The notes: generated by a model from the sequence alone, not told the origin. DNA of 10,996 bases from CBDULX01 sp965368175 (GCA_965368175.1 CBDULX010000099.1:1-10996); one strand, 5' to 3'; shown: positions 1-7,301, numbered from the stretch's first letter. Numbers and translations are program-made.

Positions 1-1254
1 GACTGGCAGGAAACCCTCAATCCTGAAACCATCGACCTGGGGCTGGACCGTGTACGTCAGGTGCTCAAAGCTCTTGGCCTGTGTGAAAATTTTAATTGCC
101 CGGTGATTACCGTGGCCGGAACCAACGGCAAGGGTTCTTCAGTGGCCATGCTGGAATCCATCCTCAGAGCGGCGGATTATACAGTCGGCTGTTACACTTC
201 TCCCCATCTCTTTCACTACAACGAACGAATTCGTATCAATGGTCAGCCAGTGACAGATGATATGCTCTGTCAGGTATTTGAGGAGGTTGATCAGGCCCGA
301 GGGGATGTGGCGCTTACCTATTTCGAATTTGGCACAATGGCTGCCCTGCTGATATTTGCGCAGGCTGGGCTGGATGTTGTGGTGCTGGAAGTCGGGTTGG
401 GTGGACGCCTGGATGCGGTGAATGTGATCGATCCCGATGTGGCCCTGATCAGTTCGGTGGGTCTGGATCACATGGACTGGCTGGGGCCGGATGTCGACAG
501 TATTGCTAGAGAAAAAGCCGGTATATTCAGGGCAGGTCGACCCGCGATCTACGGAAGTTTGAAGTCGATACCTGCAATACAGCAGGTGGCTGTAGAAACC
601 GGGGCCAGATTATTGTCGGCGGGAAAAGATTATCTGTTTCAGAATATCAGCGATAAAATCTGGCAATTGCACGGACCGAATCTCCATTATTCAGATTTGC
701 CGCGGCCGGCACTGAAAGGGCAAATCCAGGTTCAGAATGCGGCAGCAGTGGTGATGGCACTGAGTGAGCTAAAGCTGTCACGGGCGATGACGGTTGAGGC
801 CATAACCGAGGGACTAAGTCATATTGATCTGGCCGGACGCTGCCAGACCATACATCAGCAGCCGCAGGTGATTGTGGATGTTGCACATAATCCACAGGCT
901 GCGGAAGCTCTCGCTGAGGCTCTGTCAGGGCTTGAACATAAAGGCCGAACCCTGGCTGTGGTAGCCATGTTGAGTGACAAAGCGGTGTCTGAGGTGGTGG
1001 AAAAAATGTCTACTGTGGTAGATGAGTGGTTTACAGCGGGTCTGGCTGTGCCCAGGGGGATGGATGCGGAATCCATGGCAAAAGCCGTGAACAGTCATCT
1101 GGCTAATGGTACACTCAGCGCCGGGCAAACAGTTGCTGATAGCTGTAAATATGCCCTGGGCATGATGAATGAGGAGGACCGCCTGATTGTATTTGGCTCT
1201 TTTTATACGGTTGCAGAAGCGACAAATTACATTAATGGGTTAAACATTGGATAG
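1..1254 (+). CDS. folC: Bifunctional folylpolyglutamate synthase / dihydrofolate synthase, 5' end missing
   Basis: FolC is a cytoplasmic Mur-ligase-fold enzyme. It joins glutamate to dihydropteroate and then adds further glutamates to folates, using ATP. The reading frame is open from base 1, and the first visible residues (DWQETLNPETIDLGLDRV) match the usual FolC N-terminal region. The true start therefore lies outside the window, with perhaps 20-25 residues missing, and the GTG at base 61 is not the start. About 417 residues are visible. The ATP-binding loop GTNGKGS is at visible residues 40-46. The conserved EKAGIFR motif, with the lysine usually carbamylated in Mur ligases, is near residue 172. 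The C-terminal-domain motif DVAHNP is at 293-298. The stop codon overlaps the start of the downstream SPOR gene by 8 bases, so the two are probably translationally coupled. The family assignment is secure. Confidence 0.96.
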   Translation, partial: DWQETLNPETIDLGLDRVRQVLKALGLCENFNCPVITVAGTNGKGSSVAMLESILRAADYTVGCYTSPHLFHYNERIRINGQPVTDDMLCQVFEEVDQARGDVALTYFEFGTMAALLIFAQAGLDVVVLEVGLGGRLDAVNVIDPDVALISSVGLDHMDWLGPDVDSIAREKAGIFRAGRPAIYGSLKSIPAIQQVAVETGARLLSAGKDYLFQNISDKIWQLHGPNLHYSDLPRPALKGQIQVQNAAAVVMALSELKLSRAMTVEAITEGLSHIDLAGRCQTIHQQPQVIVDVAHNPQAAEALAEALSGLEHKGRTLAVVAMLSDKAVSEVVEKMSTVVDEWFTAGLAVPRGMDAESMAKAVNSHLANGTLSAGQTVADSCKYALGMMNEEDRLIVFGSFYTVAEATNYINGLNIG

Positions 1255-1762
1255 AGCCTTGAAACAACGCTTGCTGGGTGCCGTTATTCTGGCAGCCCTG
1301 CTGGTTATACTGATCCCTGAGTGGCTGGATGGCTCAGGTCATCGTGCGCGCCATCCTAAAAATATAGAAATTCCGCCCGCCCCGGTGTTCGAACCCCTGC
1401 CTGACTACAAGCCAGAAAAAGATAAAATCGAGCCACCAGAATCCATCTCGGAAGTGGTGGTTGAGGCAGAGCCATCTGCACAGATAAATCCCAGTCAGCA
1501 GCAGACACCAGCCACTAAATCTGGCATTCATGCCTGGGCTTTGCAGGTGGGGAGCTTCAAGGATGAAACCAATGCCCTGGTATTAAGGGATAAACTACGC
1601 GCCAGCGGTTATCCAGCTTATGTAGAAGTGCTTAAATCATCCAGTAAAATACCCTACCGAGTACGCATTGGCCCGGAGCTTGACCGAGAAAGGGTGAACA
1701 AGCTCAAACAAACCATTCTGGAGAAAGAAAAAATTCAGGGAATGGTGGTTAAACACCCCTGA
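1247..1762 (+). CDS. dedD: SPOR-domain inner-membrane protein, DedD-like
   Basis: This 171-residue protein has a short cytoplasmic N-terminus, one membrane segment (about residues 9-25, LLGAVILAALLVILIPEW), a proline- and glutamate-rich periplasmic linker (about 30-92), and a C-terminal SPOR domain (about 95-171, beginning WALQVGSFKD). SPOR domains bind peptidoglycan strands stripped of stem peptides at the division septum, and DedD is a non-essential cell-division protein. The layout and the position directly after folC match the DedD gene of Pseudomonas and Escherichia. The likely start is TTG at 1247, because an in-frame TAA at 1241-1243 blocks anything further upstream and no ATG precedes the membrane segment. 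TTG at 1259 is an alternative. No strong ribosome-binding site is seen, in keeping with coupling to folC. The symbol is assigned from architecture and synteny. Confidence 0.88.
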   Translation: MDRALKQRLLGAVILAALLVILIPEWLDGSGHRARHPKNIEIPPAPVFEPLPDYKPEKDKIEPPESISEVVVEAEPSAQINPSQQQTPATKSGIHAWALQVGSFKDETNALVLRDKLRASGYPAYVEVLKSSSKIPYRVRIGPELDRERVNKLKQTILEKEKIQGMVVKHP

Positions 1763-1787
1763 TTTGTGCCTGTCTATTGCTTAATTC

Positions 1788-1796
1788 TGATATGAT
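1788..1796 (+). promoter_or_regulatory. Candidate extended -10 promoter for cvpA-purF
   Basis: The bases TGATATGAT fit an extended -10 element (TGn followed by TATGAT, five of six to TATAAT). They lie in the 60-base gap between the SPOR gene and cvpA. No good -35 hexamer is found at the usual spacing, which is tolerated when the TGn extension is present. Transcription would start near base 1803, shortly before the ribosome-binding site AGGAG at 1813-1817. No sequence resembling the Escherichia PurR operator was recognised here. The call rests on pattern alone. Confidence 0.4.
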
Positions 1797-1822
1797 TCCG
1801 ACTTTCCTGAACAGGAGCAACA

Positions 1823-2311
1823 ATGACCCTGCTTGATTTCGCTATTGTCCTCATAATCAGCATTCTGGTGGTGCTAGGATTGATCTGGGGTTTTGTCAAA
1901 ATCGCAATGGCACTGGGAACCTGGGTTGCAGCCAGCATTATTTCATTCTCACTGGCTCCGAATCTGGCCGCTTCATTACTCAGTTCGATAGAAAATCCAG
2001 CCATGCGGCTGGCGGTGGCCATGGGTATATTGTTTGTTCTGACTATAATGTTAGGTGCACTGGTGAGTGTTATGGCCCGACATCTGATTACCAAAACCGG
2101 TCTTACCGGTCTGGATCGTGTGTTGGGCATGGTGATTGGTGCGACATTAGGACTGATTGTAGTGGTTGGGCTGGTATTTATTGCCGGTTTAACGCCGGCT
2201 CCCCAATATGAATGGTGGGAATCTTCTGCGCTGGCTGGACGGTTTGAGCATATGGCTATGTGGTTACAAAGTTATTTGCCCAGTGATGTGGCCAAATATT
2301 TTCGTTATTGA
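1823..2311 (+). CDS. cvpA: CvpA family inner-membrane protein
   Basis: This 162-residue, very hydrophobic protein belongs to the CvpA (colicin V production) family. Membrane segments are predicted at about residues 5-25, 27-45, 62-85 and 99-122, followed by a short hydrophilic tail. The family signature around GLTGLDRVLGMVIGATLG (residues 93-110) is present, and the length matches Escherichia CvpA (162 residues). CvpA was named for its need in colicin V export. Later work on family members points to envelope integrity, but the molecular function is not settled. The ATG at 1823 has a clear AGGAG ribosome-binding site six bases upstream. The stop lies 21 bases before purF, as in many gammaproteobacteria where cvpA and purF form an operon. 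Confidence 0.95.
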   Translation: MTLLDFAIVLIISILVVLGLIWGFVKIAMALGTWVAASIISFSLAPNLAASLLSSIENPAMRLAVAMGILFVLTIMLGALVSVMARHLITKTGLTGLDRVLGMVIGATLGLIVVVGLVFIAGLTPAPQYEWWESSALAGRFEHMAMWLQSYLPSDVAKYFRY

Positions 2312-2332
2312 ACAAGTCTCTTCGAGGTTTTT

Positions 2333-3847
2333 ATGTGCGGTATAGTCGGTATTGTTGGCCGAAGTCCGGTAAATCAGTTGATATATGATGGTTTATCTCT
2401 GTTACAACATCGGGGGCAGGATGCGGCAGGTATAGTGACCTGTGATGGTAATAAATTCTATCTACGCAAAAACAATGGTCTTGTGAGCGATGTTTTTCAC
2501 AGCGAACATATGATTCAGTTAAAGGGTAATATGGGAATAGGTCACGTACGTTACCCTACTGCTGGTTGCTCTTCATCGGCAGAAGCCCAGCCATTTTATG
2601 TGAACTCACCCTATGGCATTGCCATGGCTCATAATGGCAATCTTACCAATGCCGATGATCTTAAGGCCAGATTATTCATGGATGACCTGCGGCATATCAA
2701 TACCGATTCCGATTCAGAAGTATTGCTCAATGTATTTGCTCATGAATTACAACAGATAAAAAAACTCAGTGTGAAGCCTGAAGAGATTTTCCAGGCGGTG
2801 AGTGATGTGCATAAACGTTGTAAAGGCGGATATGCCGTAGTGGCCACCATCGTGGGGAAGGGCATTCTTGCATTCCGCGACCCTTTTGGTATTCGGCCTC
2901 TGGTGTATGGTAAGCGTGAGACTGTTCTGGGTACAGAATATATTGTGGCATCTGAAAGTGTAGCTCTGCATTCCCTGGGATTTGAACTGGTACGAGATCT
3001 TGAGCCAGGTGAAGCTATTTTTATTGATATTGATGGTACATTCCACAGCCAGCAATGCGCTGAGAATCCACAACGCTACCCCTGTATTTTTGAGTTTGTG
3101 TATTTTGCACGTCCGGATTCTATTATCGATGATGTGTCAGTGTACAAGGCCCGGTTGCGTATGGGGCAGACGCTGGCGGCAAAACTTCTTAAATTAAGAC
3201 CGAACCATGACATTGATGTGGTCATCCCGATTCCAGATACCAGTCGAACTTCGGCACTGGAAGTGGCCTATCATCTGGGAGTGAAGTACCGTGAAGGCTT
3301 CATAAAAAATCGTTACATTGGTCGCACTTTCATTATGCCGGGACAGCAACAACGTAAAAAGTCCGTGCGCCAGAAACTCAATGCTATAGATCTGGAATTC
3401 AAAGGTAAAAATGTATTGCTGGTGGATGACTCTATTGTTCGTGGCACCACCTCAAAACAGATCATCCAGATGGCTCGTGATGCCGGAGCCAAAAAAGTGT
3501 ATATGGCTTCAGCCGCGCCAGCGGTTCGTTACCCCAATGTGTATGGCATTGATATGCCATCACCCAAAGAGTTTATTGCGGATAATCGTAACGAAGAGGA
3601 AATTTGCCAGGCTATAGGTGCGGACTGGTTGATTTATCAGGATCTTGCAGACCTGATCAAATCGGTTAACAAGGGTAGCAAGCATTTCAATGGTTTTGAC
3701 TCATCCTGCTTTGATGGCAAATACATAACCAACGATGTGGATGAGCATTATTTGCAGCATCTTGAGCAATTAAGATGTGATGCCTCAAAATCAGATCGTG
3801 AACAGAGTGAGCAACTGTCGGGAATCGACTTGTACAGTAGTCAGTAA
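2333..3847 (+). CDS. purF: Amidophosphoribosyltransferase (glutamine PRPP amidotransferase)
   Basis: PurF carries out the first committed step of purine synthesis, making 5-phosphoribosylamine from PRPP and glutamine in the cytoplasm. The protein has 504 residues, close to the 505 of Escherichia PurF. It begins MCGIVGIVG, so Cys2 becomes the N-terminal nucleophile of the glutaminase domain after Met removal, and no propeptide is present. Other glutaminase motifs include LLQHRGQDAAG (about 23-33) and MAHNGNL (about 98-104). The PRPP-binding loop VLLVDDSIVRGTTS is at 361-374, with Asp365 and Asp366. The start ATG follows a GAGG ribosome-binding site at 2324-2327. The gene is followed three bases later by a TPR protein gene rather than by metZ, so transcription probably continues into the cell-wall genes. 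Confidence 0.98.
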   Translation: MCGIVGIVGRSPVNQLIYDGLSLLQHRGQDAAGIVTCDGNKFYLRKNNGLVSDVFHSEHMIQLKGNMGIGHVRYPTAGCSSSAEAQPFYVNSPYGIAMAHNGNLTNADDLKARLFMDDLRHINTDSDSEVLLNVFAHELQQIKKLSVKPEEIFQAVSDVHKRCKGGYAVVATIVGKGILAFRDPFGIRPLVYGKRETVLGTEYIVASESVALHSLGFELVRDLEPGEAIFIDIDGTFHSQQCAENPQRYPCIFEFVYFARPDSIIDDVSVYKARLRMGQTLAAKLLKLRPNHDIDVVIPIPDTSRTSALEVAYHLGVKYREGFIKNRYIGRTFIMPGQQQRKKSVRQKLNAIDLEFKGKNVLLVDDSIVRGTTSKQIIQMARDAGAKKVYMASAAPAVRYPNVYGIDMPSPKEFIADNRNEEEICQAIGADWLIYQDLADLIKSVNKGSKHFNGFDSSCFDGKYITNDVDEHYLQHLEQLRCDASKSDREQSEQLSGIDLYSSQ

Positions 3848-3850
3848 CAG

Positions 3851-4660
3851 ATGGAAATAATTAAATTCAGCCTGTTCGGATTGATGTTTGCGATACTGCT
3901 GTCGGGCAACATAGCCCGTGCGGATGAGCATGGTCTGTTTCAACAGGCCATTAGCCTAAGTAAACAGGGTGACTGGAAACAGGCGGCTGAATTATTTCAG
4001 CAGGTGGCAAGTGCACAACCGGATTGGCCAGAGCCTAAAAATAATCTGGCGGTTGCTTTATTGAAACTGGGACAGGTTGAGCAGGCTCGCCAGATTCTGG
4101 AGCAGGCAGTTACCAGTCAGGCCAGTTTCAAAGTGGCTCAGGAGAATCGACAGAAGTTATATGATCACCTGGCCGCCAGGGCCTATGAGAAAGCTCTGGG
4201 GAATTCAGCAAGTCTGGAGCTGCCCAATTTGCAGTTGCTGGATAGCATACAGCAAGTCAGTGTTCAGCCAGTTCTAACGGCAGAGGTTACCGAAACTGTG
4301 GTGAATGCGGATGATATGATCCGCCAACAGCTGGATCACTGGTCGAGTGCCTGGTCGGCGGCCATGGTTGATGACTATCTGGCCTGTTATTCTTCCCGGT
4401 TTAAAGCCTTTGAACAGGATATAGATTTTCAGCAATGGCGTTATCAGCGTCGAATTCGTTTGAAATCGGCCCGGAAGGTTGAAATTAGTCTGGATAATAT
4501 CAAGGTATTTCTTGATCAACAGGGTAATGCTGCACTGGTGGAGTTTGTACAATTATACCGATCTGCCAGCTATACTGATAAGGTCATTAAACAGTTGTTA
4601 ATGAGTCTTGAGAATAATCAGTGGTTGATAACTTCGGAACGGGTGATTAAGGCGTTATAA
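3851..4660 (+). CDS. Secreted TPR protein with Csd6-type NTF2-like C-terminal domain
   Basis: This 269-residue protein starts with a signal peptide (hydrophobic core about residues 6-19, likely cleavage after ARA at 22-24), so it is probably periplasmic. Residues about 29-105 form roughly two tetratricopeptide repeats, including QAISLSKQGDWKQAAELFQQ. Residues about 155-269 form an NTF2-like domain that aligns with the C-terminus of the next gene product: both have W-x(2-3)-W, then DYL-x(2)-YS-x(2)-F, an RRI, and a terminal QW-I-E pattern. That domain type accompanies the YkuD fold in Helicobacter Csd6. Here the catalytic YkuD domain is absent, so an enzymatic role is not supported. A scaffold or partner for the adjacent YkuD enzyme is an inference. 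The start ATG is only three bases after the purF stop and lacks a strong ribosome-binding site, which suggests coupling to purF translation. Confidence 0.85.
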   Translation: MEIIKFSLFGLMFAILLSGNIARADEHGLFQQAISLSKQGDWKQAAELFQQVASAQPDWPEPKNNLAVALLKLGQVEQARQILEQAVTSQASFKVAQENRQKLYDHLAARAYEKALGNSASLELPNLQLLDSIQQVSVQPVLTAEVTETVVNADDMIRQQLDHWSSAWSAAMVDDYLACYSSRFKAFEQDIDFQQWRYQRRIRLKSARKVEISLDNIKVFLDQQGNAALVEFVQLYRSASYTDKVIKQLLMSLENNQWLITSERVIKAL

Positions 4661-4664
4661 ATAT

Positions 4665-5882
4665 ATGGGCACCTCTTACAATAGATTGTGGCTTCTGCGC
4701 GACCTTATCCTGTTGTGCTGTTTGTCGGTTATGCCTGTAAAGGCTGATTTGCATCCAGAGCAACGACTGTTACAGGCACTGGATGCTATGCAGCAAGCCG
4801 ACATGAATTCGGCGGAGCATACCCTGCAAGCCTTGCTCGATGACGAACCTGAATTCAAACTCGCTCATATGTTATATGCAGACATTATCAGCGCACGTAA
4901 CGGAAGTATCAAACCCGGACAGGGTCTATCTGATCGGGAGGCTCTTGATACACTGTTAACTGAAATTCGAAAACGCTGGCAGGCAAAGACACAGCAGGCT
5001 TATGCTGAGAAAATACCGGCGGCCCTTGGTCGAATGGACAAATATTATCTGAATGCACTGGCTGTGGATTTGAAGCAGTCACGTCTGTATGTGTTCGAGA
5101 ACCATGACGGTTATCCCAGGCAGGTAGCCGATTTTTATATATCCATTGGCCGAGCAGGGTCTGGTAAGGAAAAGCAGGGTGATTTGAGAACACCCCTGGG
5201 CGTCTACTTTGTTCAGTCTTACATACCGCCCTCACAGTTAGCGGACAAATATGGTTCTGGCGCCTATCCTATTAATTATCCAAATGCCTGGGATGACCAC
5301 AATGGCCGGACCGGGTATGGCATCTGGCTCCATGGTACTCGAAGTGGGACCTATAATCGGCCACCTCTGGCATCGGAAGGTTGTGTGGTTCTACCTAACG
5401 ATGACCTGCTGGAAGTGGGTCGCTTTATTACCCTGGGCCAGACACCGGTAGTGATTGGTGAAGATTTGCAATGGCTGGATGCTGATCAGTGGCAACAGCA
5501 GAAACAGCAGGTGAATGCGATTTTTGAACGCTGGCTGGATGACTGGCAGAGTATGAAAACCAGCGACTATCTGTCTCACTATTCAGAAGAGTTTTCTAAT
5601 GGTAAGCAGAATTTCAATGCCTGGGTAAAACACAAACGGCGTATCGCGGGGCAGAAAAGTTTTGTTGAAGTTAAGGCAAAGCACCTGAGTTTGTTGCTGC
5701 ATCCCAATGAAGACGTAATGGTGGCGACTTTTAACCAGCATTACAACAGCGATAATTTCAGTAGTCAGTCATGGAAACGTCAGTACTGGCACAAGGAAGC
5801 AGATGGGCAGTGGCGAATTATCTTTGAAGGACGGGTTGATGCACCGGCGGTGCAGCAGCTGGCCAGGGTCGAAAATCAGTAG
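4665..5882 (+). CDS. Secreted YkuD-fold L,D-transpeptidase / L,D-carboxypeptidase with Csd6-type C-terminal domain
   Basis: This 405-residue protein has a signal peptide (core about residues 14-23, likely cleavage after VKA at 25-27) and should act in the periplasm. A TPR-like helical stretch spans about 30-80. A YkuD catalytic domain spans about 126-265, with the conserved His223 in LHGTRSG and the nucleophile Cys240 in SEGCVVL. An NTF2-like domain spans about 285-400 and is shared with the upstream TPR protein. YkuD enzymes use Cys to attack the meso-diaminopimelate to D-Ala bond of tetrapeptide stems. They then form 3-3 cross-links, attach lipoproteins, or release D-Ala. The domain order resembles Helicobacter Csd6 and Campylobacter Pgp2, which are carboxypeptidases, so the reaction cannot be fixed from sequence. 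The usual Arg after GC-[IV] is replaced by Val. The gene begins four bases after the TPR gene stop, so the two form an operon. Confidence 0.9.
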   Translation: MGTSYNRLWLLRDLILLCCLSVMPVKADLHPEQRLLQALDAMQQADMNSAEHTLQALLDDEPEFKLAHMLYADIISARNGSIKPGQGLSDREALDTLLTEIRKRWQAKTQQAYAEKIPAALGRMDKYYLNALAVDLKQSRLYVFENHDGYPRQVADFYISIGRAGSGKEKQGDLRTPLGVYFVQSYIPPSQLADKYGSGAYPINYPNAWDDHNGRTGYGIWLHGTRSGTYNRPPLASEGCVVLPNDDLLEVGRFITLGQTPVVIGEDLQWLDADQWQQQKQQVNAIFERWLDDWQSMKTSDYLSHYSEEFSNGKQNFNAWVKHKRRIAGQKSFVEVKAKHLSLLLHPNEDVMVATFNQHYNSDNFSSQSWKRQYWHKEADGQWRIIFEGRVDAPAVQQLARVENQ

Positions 5883-5897
5883 ATCTGGGCCCGTAAT

Positions 5898-6740
5898 TTA
5901 TTTCTTTGGAATATTGGTTCGTAGCCAGCGTACCAGATCAATCCATATCCTGCGGATCTCAGCATCACTGGGCATGATACCGGCATAGGGTAGTTCTACG
6001 GTCACAATGGGTATATCCAGTTGTATGCCCGCGAAATTCCCCAGTGAGCCAGGGTAGGTTCCTAACAGATGCAAATGCAGTGGCCCAAGGTGTGTAGGTG
6101 GTGGCCGGGGGCCGTCGAAATCTACTATGCCATAAGGTGCATGTACTGAAACGATTGCATCGGGTTTAAAGTCCTGTATTAAATTCATCATCCAGCGAGT
6201 TTCTGTTTCACTGGCCGGTTCTGTACCGGGATATCGTCGGGGATCTCGCCATGTTTTGTTTTCCCAGTAACTAATACTTGTATCATCATCATGGCCATTG
6301 GGGAAATTGCGATTGAGGTCAACACCATTGGCATTGGTTCGTTGTGAGCGGGTCTGTAATAAACCGTCCGGATTGGCCAGTGGTGCAATCTGCCAGTGGA
6401 ACAGACCGGAATGAAACCGGTCGAGAATCGCCATCCATTTAAATACAATGGTGACAGAAGAGTACTCGTCGCCATGTATACCCCCAATCATAAGGATACG
6501 GGCCTGGGGTTTACGTTTGCCCAGTGGAGGGTATTCCTTGATGAGCAGTGGTTTATTCAGATTAGACTGACCATCGCTGGCGGTCATCTCCAGTGCCAGG
6601 CATTCTTTTAGATTCACGCTGGATAATTTGTTGGCGATACTGATACAGCTTGTTTCAACCTGGGTATTATCCGCATGTGCGGGTATCCAGTGAGTGAACG
6701 TCATTAACAAAATACTGAGACTATGCAGCCTGGCAGTCAT
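5898..6740 (-). CDS. Secreted M14 zinc carboxypeptidase, murein peptide amidase-like
   Basis: This 280-residue protein is of the M14 (carboxypeptidase A) fold. The first zinc motif HGDE gives His89 and Glu92, the third ligand is His200 in SVHAPYG, and the general base is Glu249 in VTVELPYAG. The substrate-binding motif GVDLNRNFP (139-147) supplies Asn143 and Arg144. All catalytic positions are present, so it should be active. It resembles the murein tripeptide amidases (MpaA), which cleave gamma-D-Glu to diaminopimelate. Unlike cytoplasmic MpaA, it has a signal peptide with likely cleavage after AHA (21-23), so it probably trims stem peptides in the periplasm, as Helicobacter Csd4 does. The in-frame TAA two codons upstream fixes the ATG. 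It converges with the YkuD gene, 15 bases apart, and diverges from the small YkuD gene. No good ribosome-binding site is visible. Confidence 0.88.
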   Translation of the reverse strand: MTARLHSLSILLMTFTHWIPAHADNTQVETSCISIANKLSSVNLKECLALEMTASDGQSNLNKPLLIKEYPPLGKRKPQARILMIGGIHGDEYSSVTIVFKWMAILDRFHSGLFHWQIAPLANPDGLLQTRSQRTNANGVDLNRNFPNGHDDDTSISYWENKTWRDPRRYPGTEPASETETRWMMNLIQDFKPDAIVSVHAPYGIVDFDGPRPPPTHLGPLHLHLLGTYPGSLGNFAGIQLDIPIVTVELPYAGIMPSDAEIRRIWIDLVRWLRTNIPKK

Positions 6741-6750
6741 AGTTTAGGGA

Positions 6751-6780
6751 TTGGTAATTTAAAGTTGATCAGCATATTAT
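6751..6780 (+). promoter_or_regulatory. Weak candidate promoter in the divergent gap upstream of the small YkuD gene
   Basis: The 69-base gap between the two divergent genes (6741-6809) holds TTGGTA at 6751-6756 (four of six to the -35 consensus) and TATTAT at 6775-6780 (five of six to the -10 consensus), 18 bases apart. Transcription would start near 6787, leaving a leader of about 23 bases. The same AT-rich gap must also carry the minus-strand promoter for the M14 gene, which I could not place. This is pattern matching only. Confidence 0.3.
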
Positions 6781-6809
6781 AAACATAGTCTGTACCGGGT
6801 TCACTGTAA

Positions 6810-7301
6810 ATGACAAACATTGATCGAATAAAAATTAGATTATCGAAACAGAAATTGTATTTGCTGGATGCAAATCTGAAAATCGTTAAAGAATATCTGG
6901 TTTCTACATCGGCTTATGGTGAGGGTAATCAGTCCGGGAGTTTCCAGACTCCGTTGGGTGAGCATGTTGTTGCAGAGAAAATTGGTGCAGATGCGCCTAT
7001 GATGGAAGTATTTATAGGACGCAAACCACAGGGTTTATTAGCCGATTTAATGGAGAAGGGAGTGGCCTTGCCCGAAGATATAATCAGTAGTCGCATTATG
7101 TGGCTGGAGGGGCGTGAGCCTGGTGTAAATCAGGGCGGCGATGTGGACAGTTATCAGCGATATATATATATTCATGGAACCTCCGAAGAGGATAATATCG
7201 GCCGTCCTGCATCTCATGGCTGTATTCGAATGAAAAATGCAGATGTGATTGAGTTGTTCGATCTGGTTGATACCGGTTGTCCGGTCTATATCGAAAAATA
7301 A
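6810..7301 (+). CDS. Small YkuD-fold L,D-transpeptidase without a signal peptide
   Basis: This 163-residue protein is almost entirely a YkuD domain. It opens with the typical first strands (IRLSKQKLYLLDANLKIV), has the TPLGEH segment near residue 50, and ends with the complete active-site signature: His122 in IHGTSEE and Cys138 in SHGCIRM, with the usual Arg140. It is therefore probably an active L,D-transpeptidase of the ErfK/YbiS type. There is no N-terminal hydrophobic stretch. A TAA at 6807-6809 lies in frame directly before the ATG, so an upstream signal peptide is ruled out unless the sequence has an error. Similar short YkuD proteins occur in other gammaproteobacteria, and their location and substrate are not clear to me. 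It differs from the other YkuD protein here in length, motif and lack of an NTF2-like domain, so it is not a recent duplicate. It is followed closely by metZ. Confidence 0.9.
   Translation: MTNIDRIKIRLSKQKLYLLDANLKIVKEYLVSTSAYGEGNQSGSFQTPLGEHVVAEKIGADAPMMEVFIGRKPQGLLADLMEKGVALPEDIISSRIMWLEGREPGVNQGGDVDSYQRYIYIHGTSEEDNIGRPASHGCIRMKNADVIELFDLVDTGCPVYIEK

Noticed and set aside
61..63. GTG at 61 as the folC start
   Set aside because: The frame is open to base 1 and the upstream residues match the conserved FolC N-terminal region, so the start lies before the window.
1763..1822. PurR-type operator upstream of cvpA-purF
   Set aside because: No palindrome resembling the Escherichia PurR site was found in this gap.
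2747..3073. Minus-strand 108-codon frame inside purF
   Set aside because: It lies wholly within a well-supported gene on the other strand and shows no domain or start signal.
4716..4721. Lipoprotein cleavage site at the Cys-Cys of the larger YkuD signal peptide
   Set aside because: The residues before the cysteines (ILL) do not fit a lipobox, and a standard signal peptidase I site (VKA) follows.
5883..5897. Possible bidirectional terminator between the convergent YkuD and M14 genes
   Set aside because: Only 15 bases lie between the stops. They include GGGCCC but no stem-loop with a T-run on either side.
7161..7170. TATATATATA tract
   Set aside because: It is coding sequence for the YIYIHG strand of the YkuD domain and needs no other explanation.
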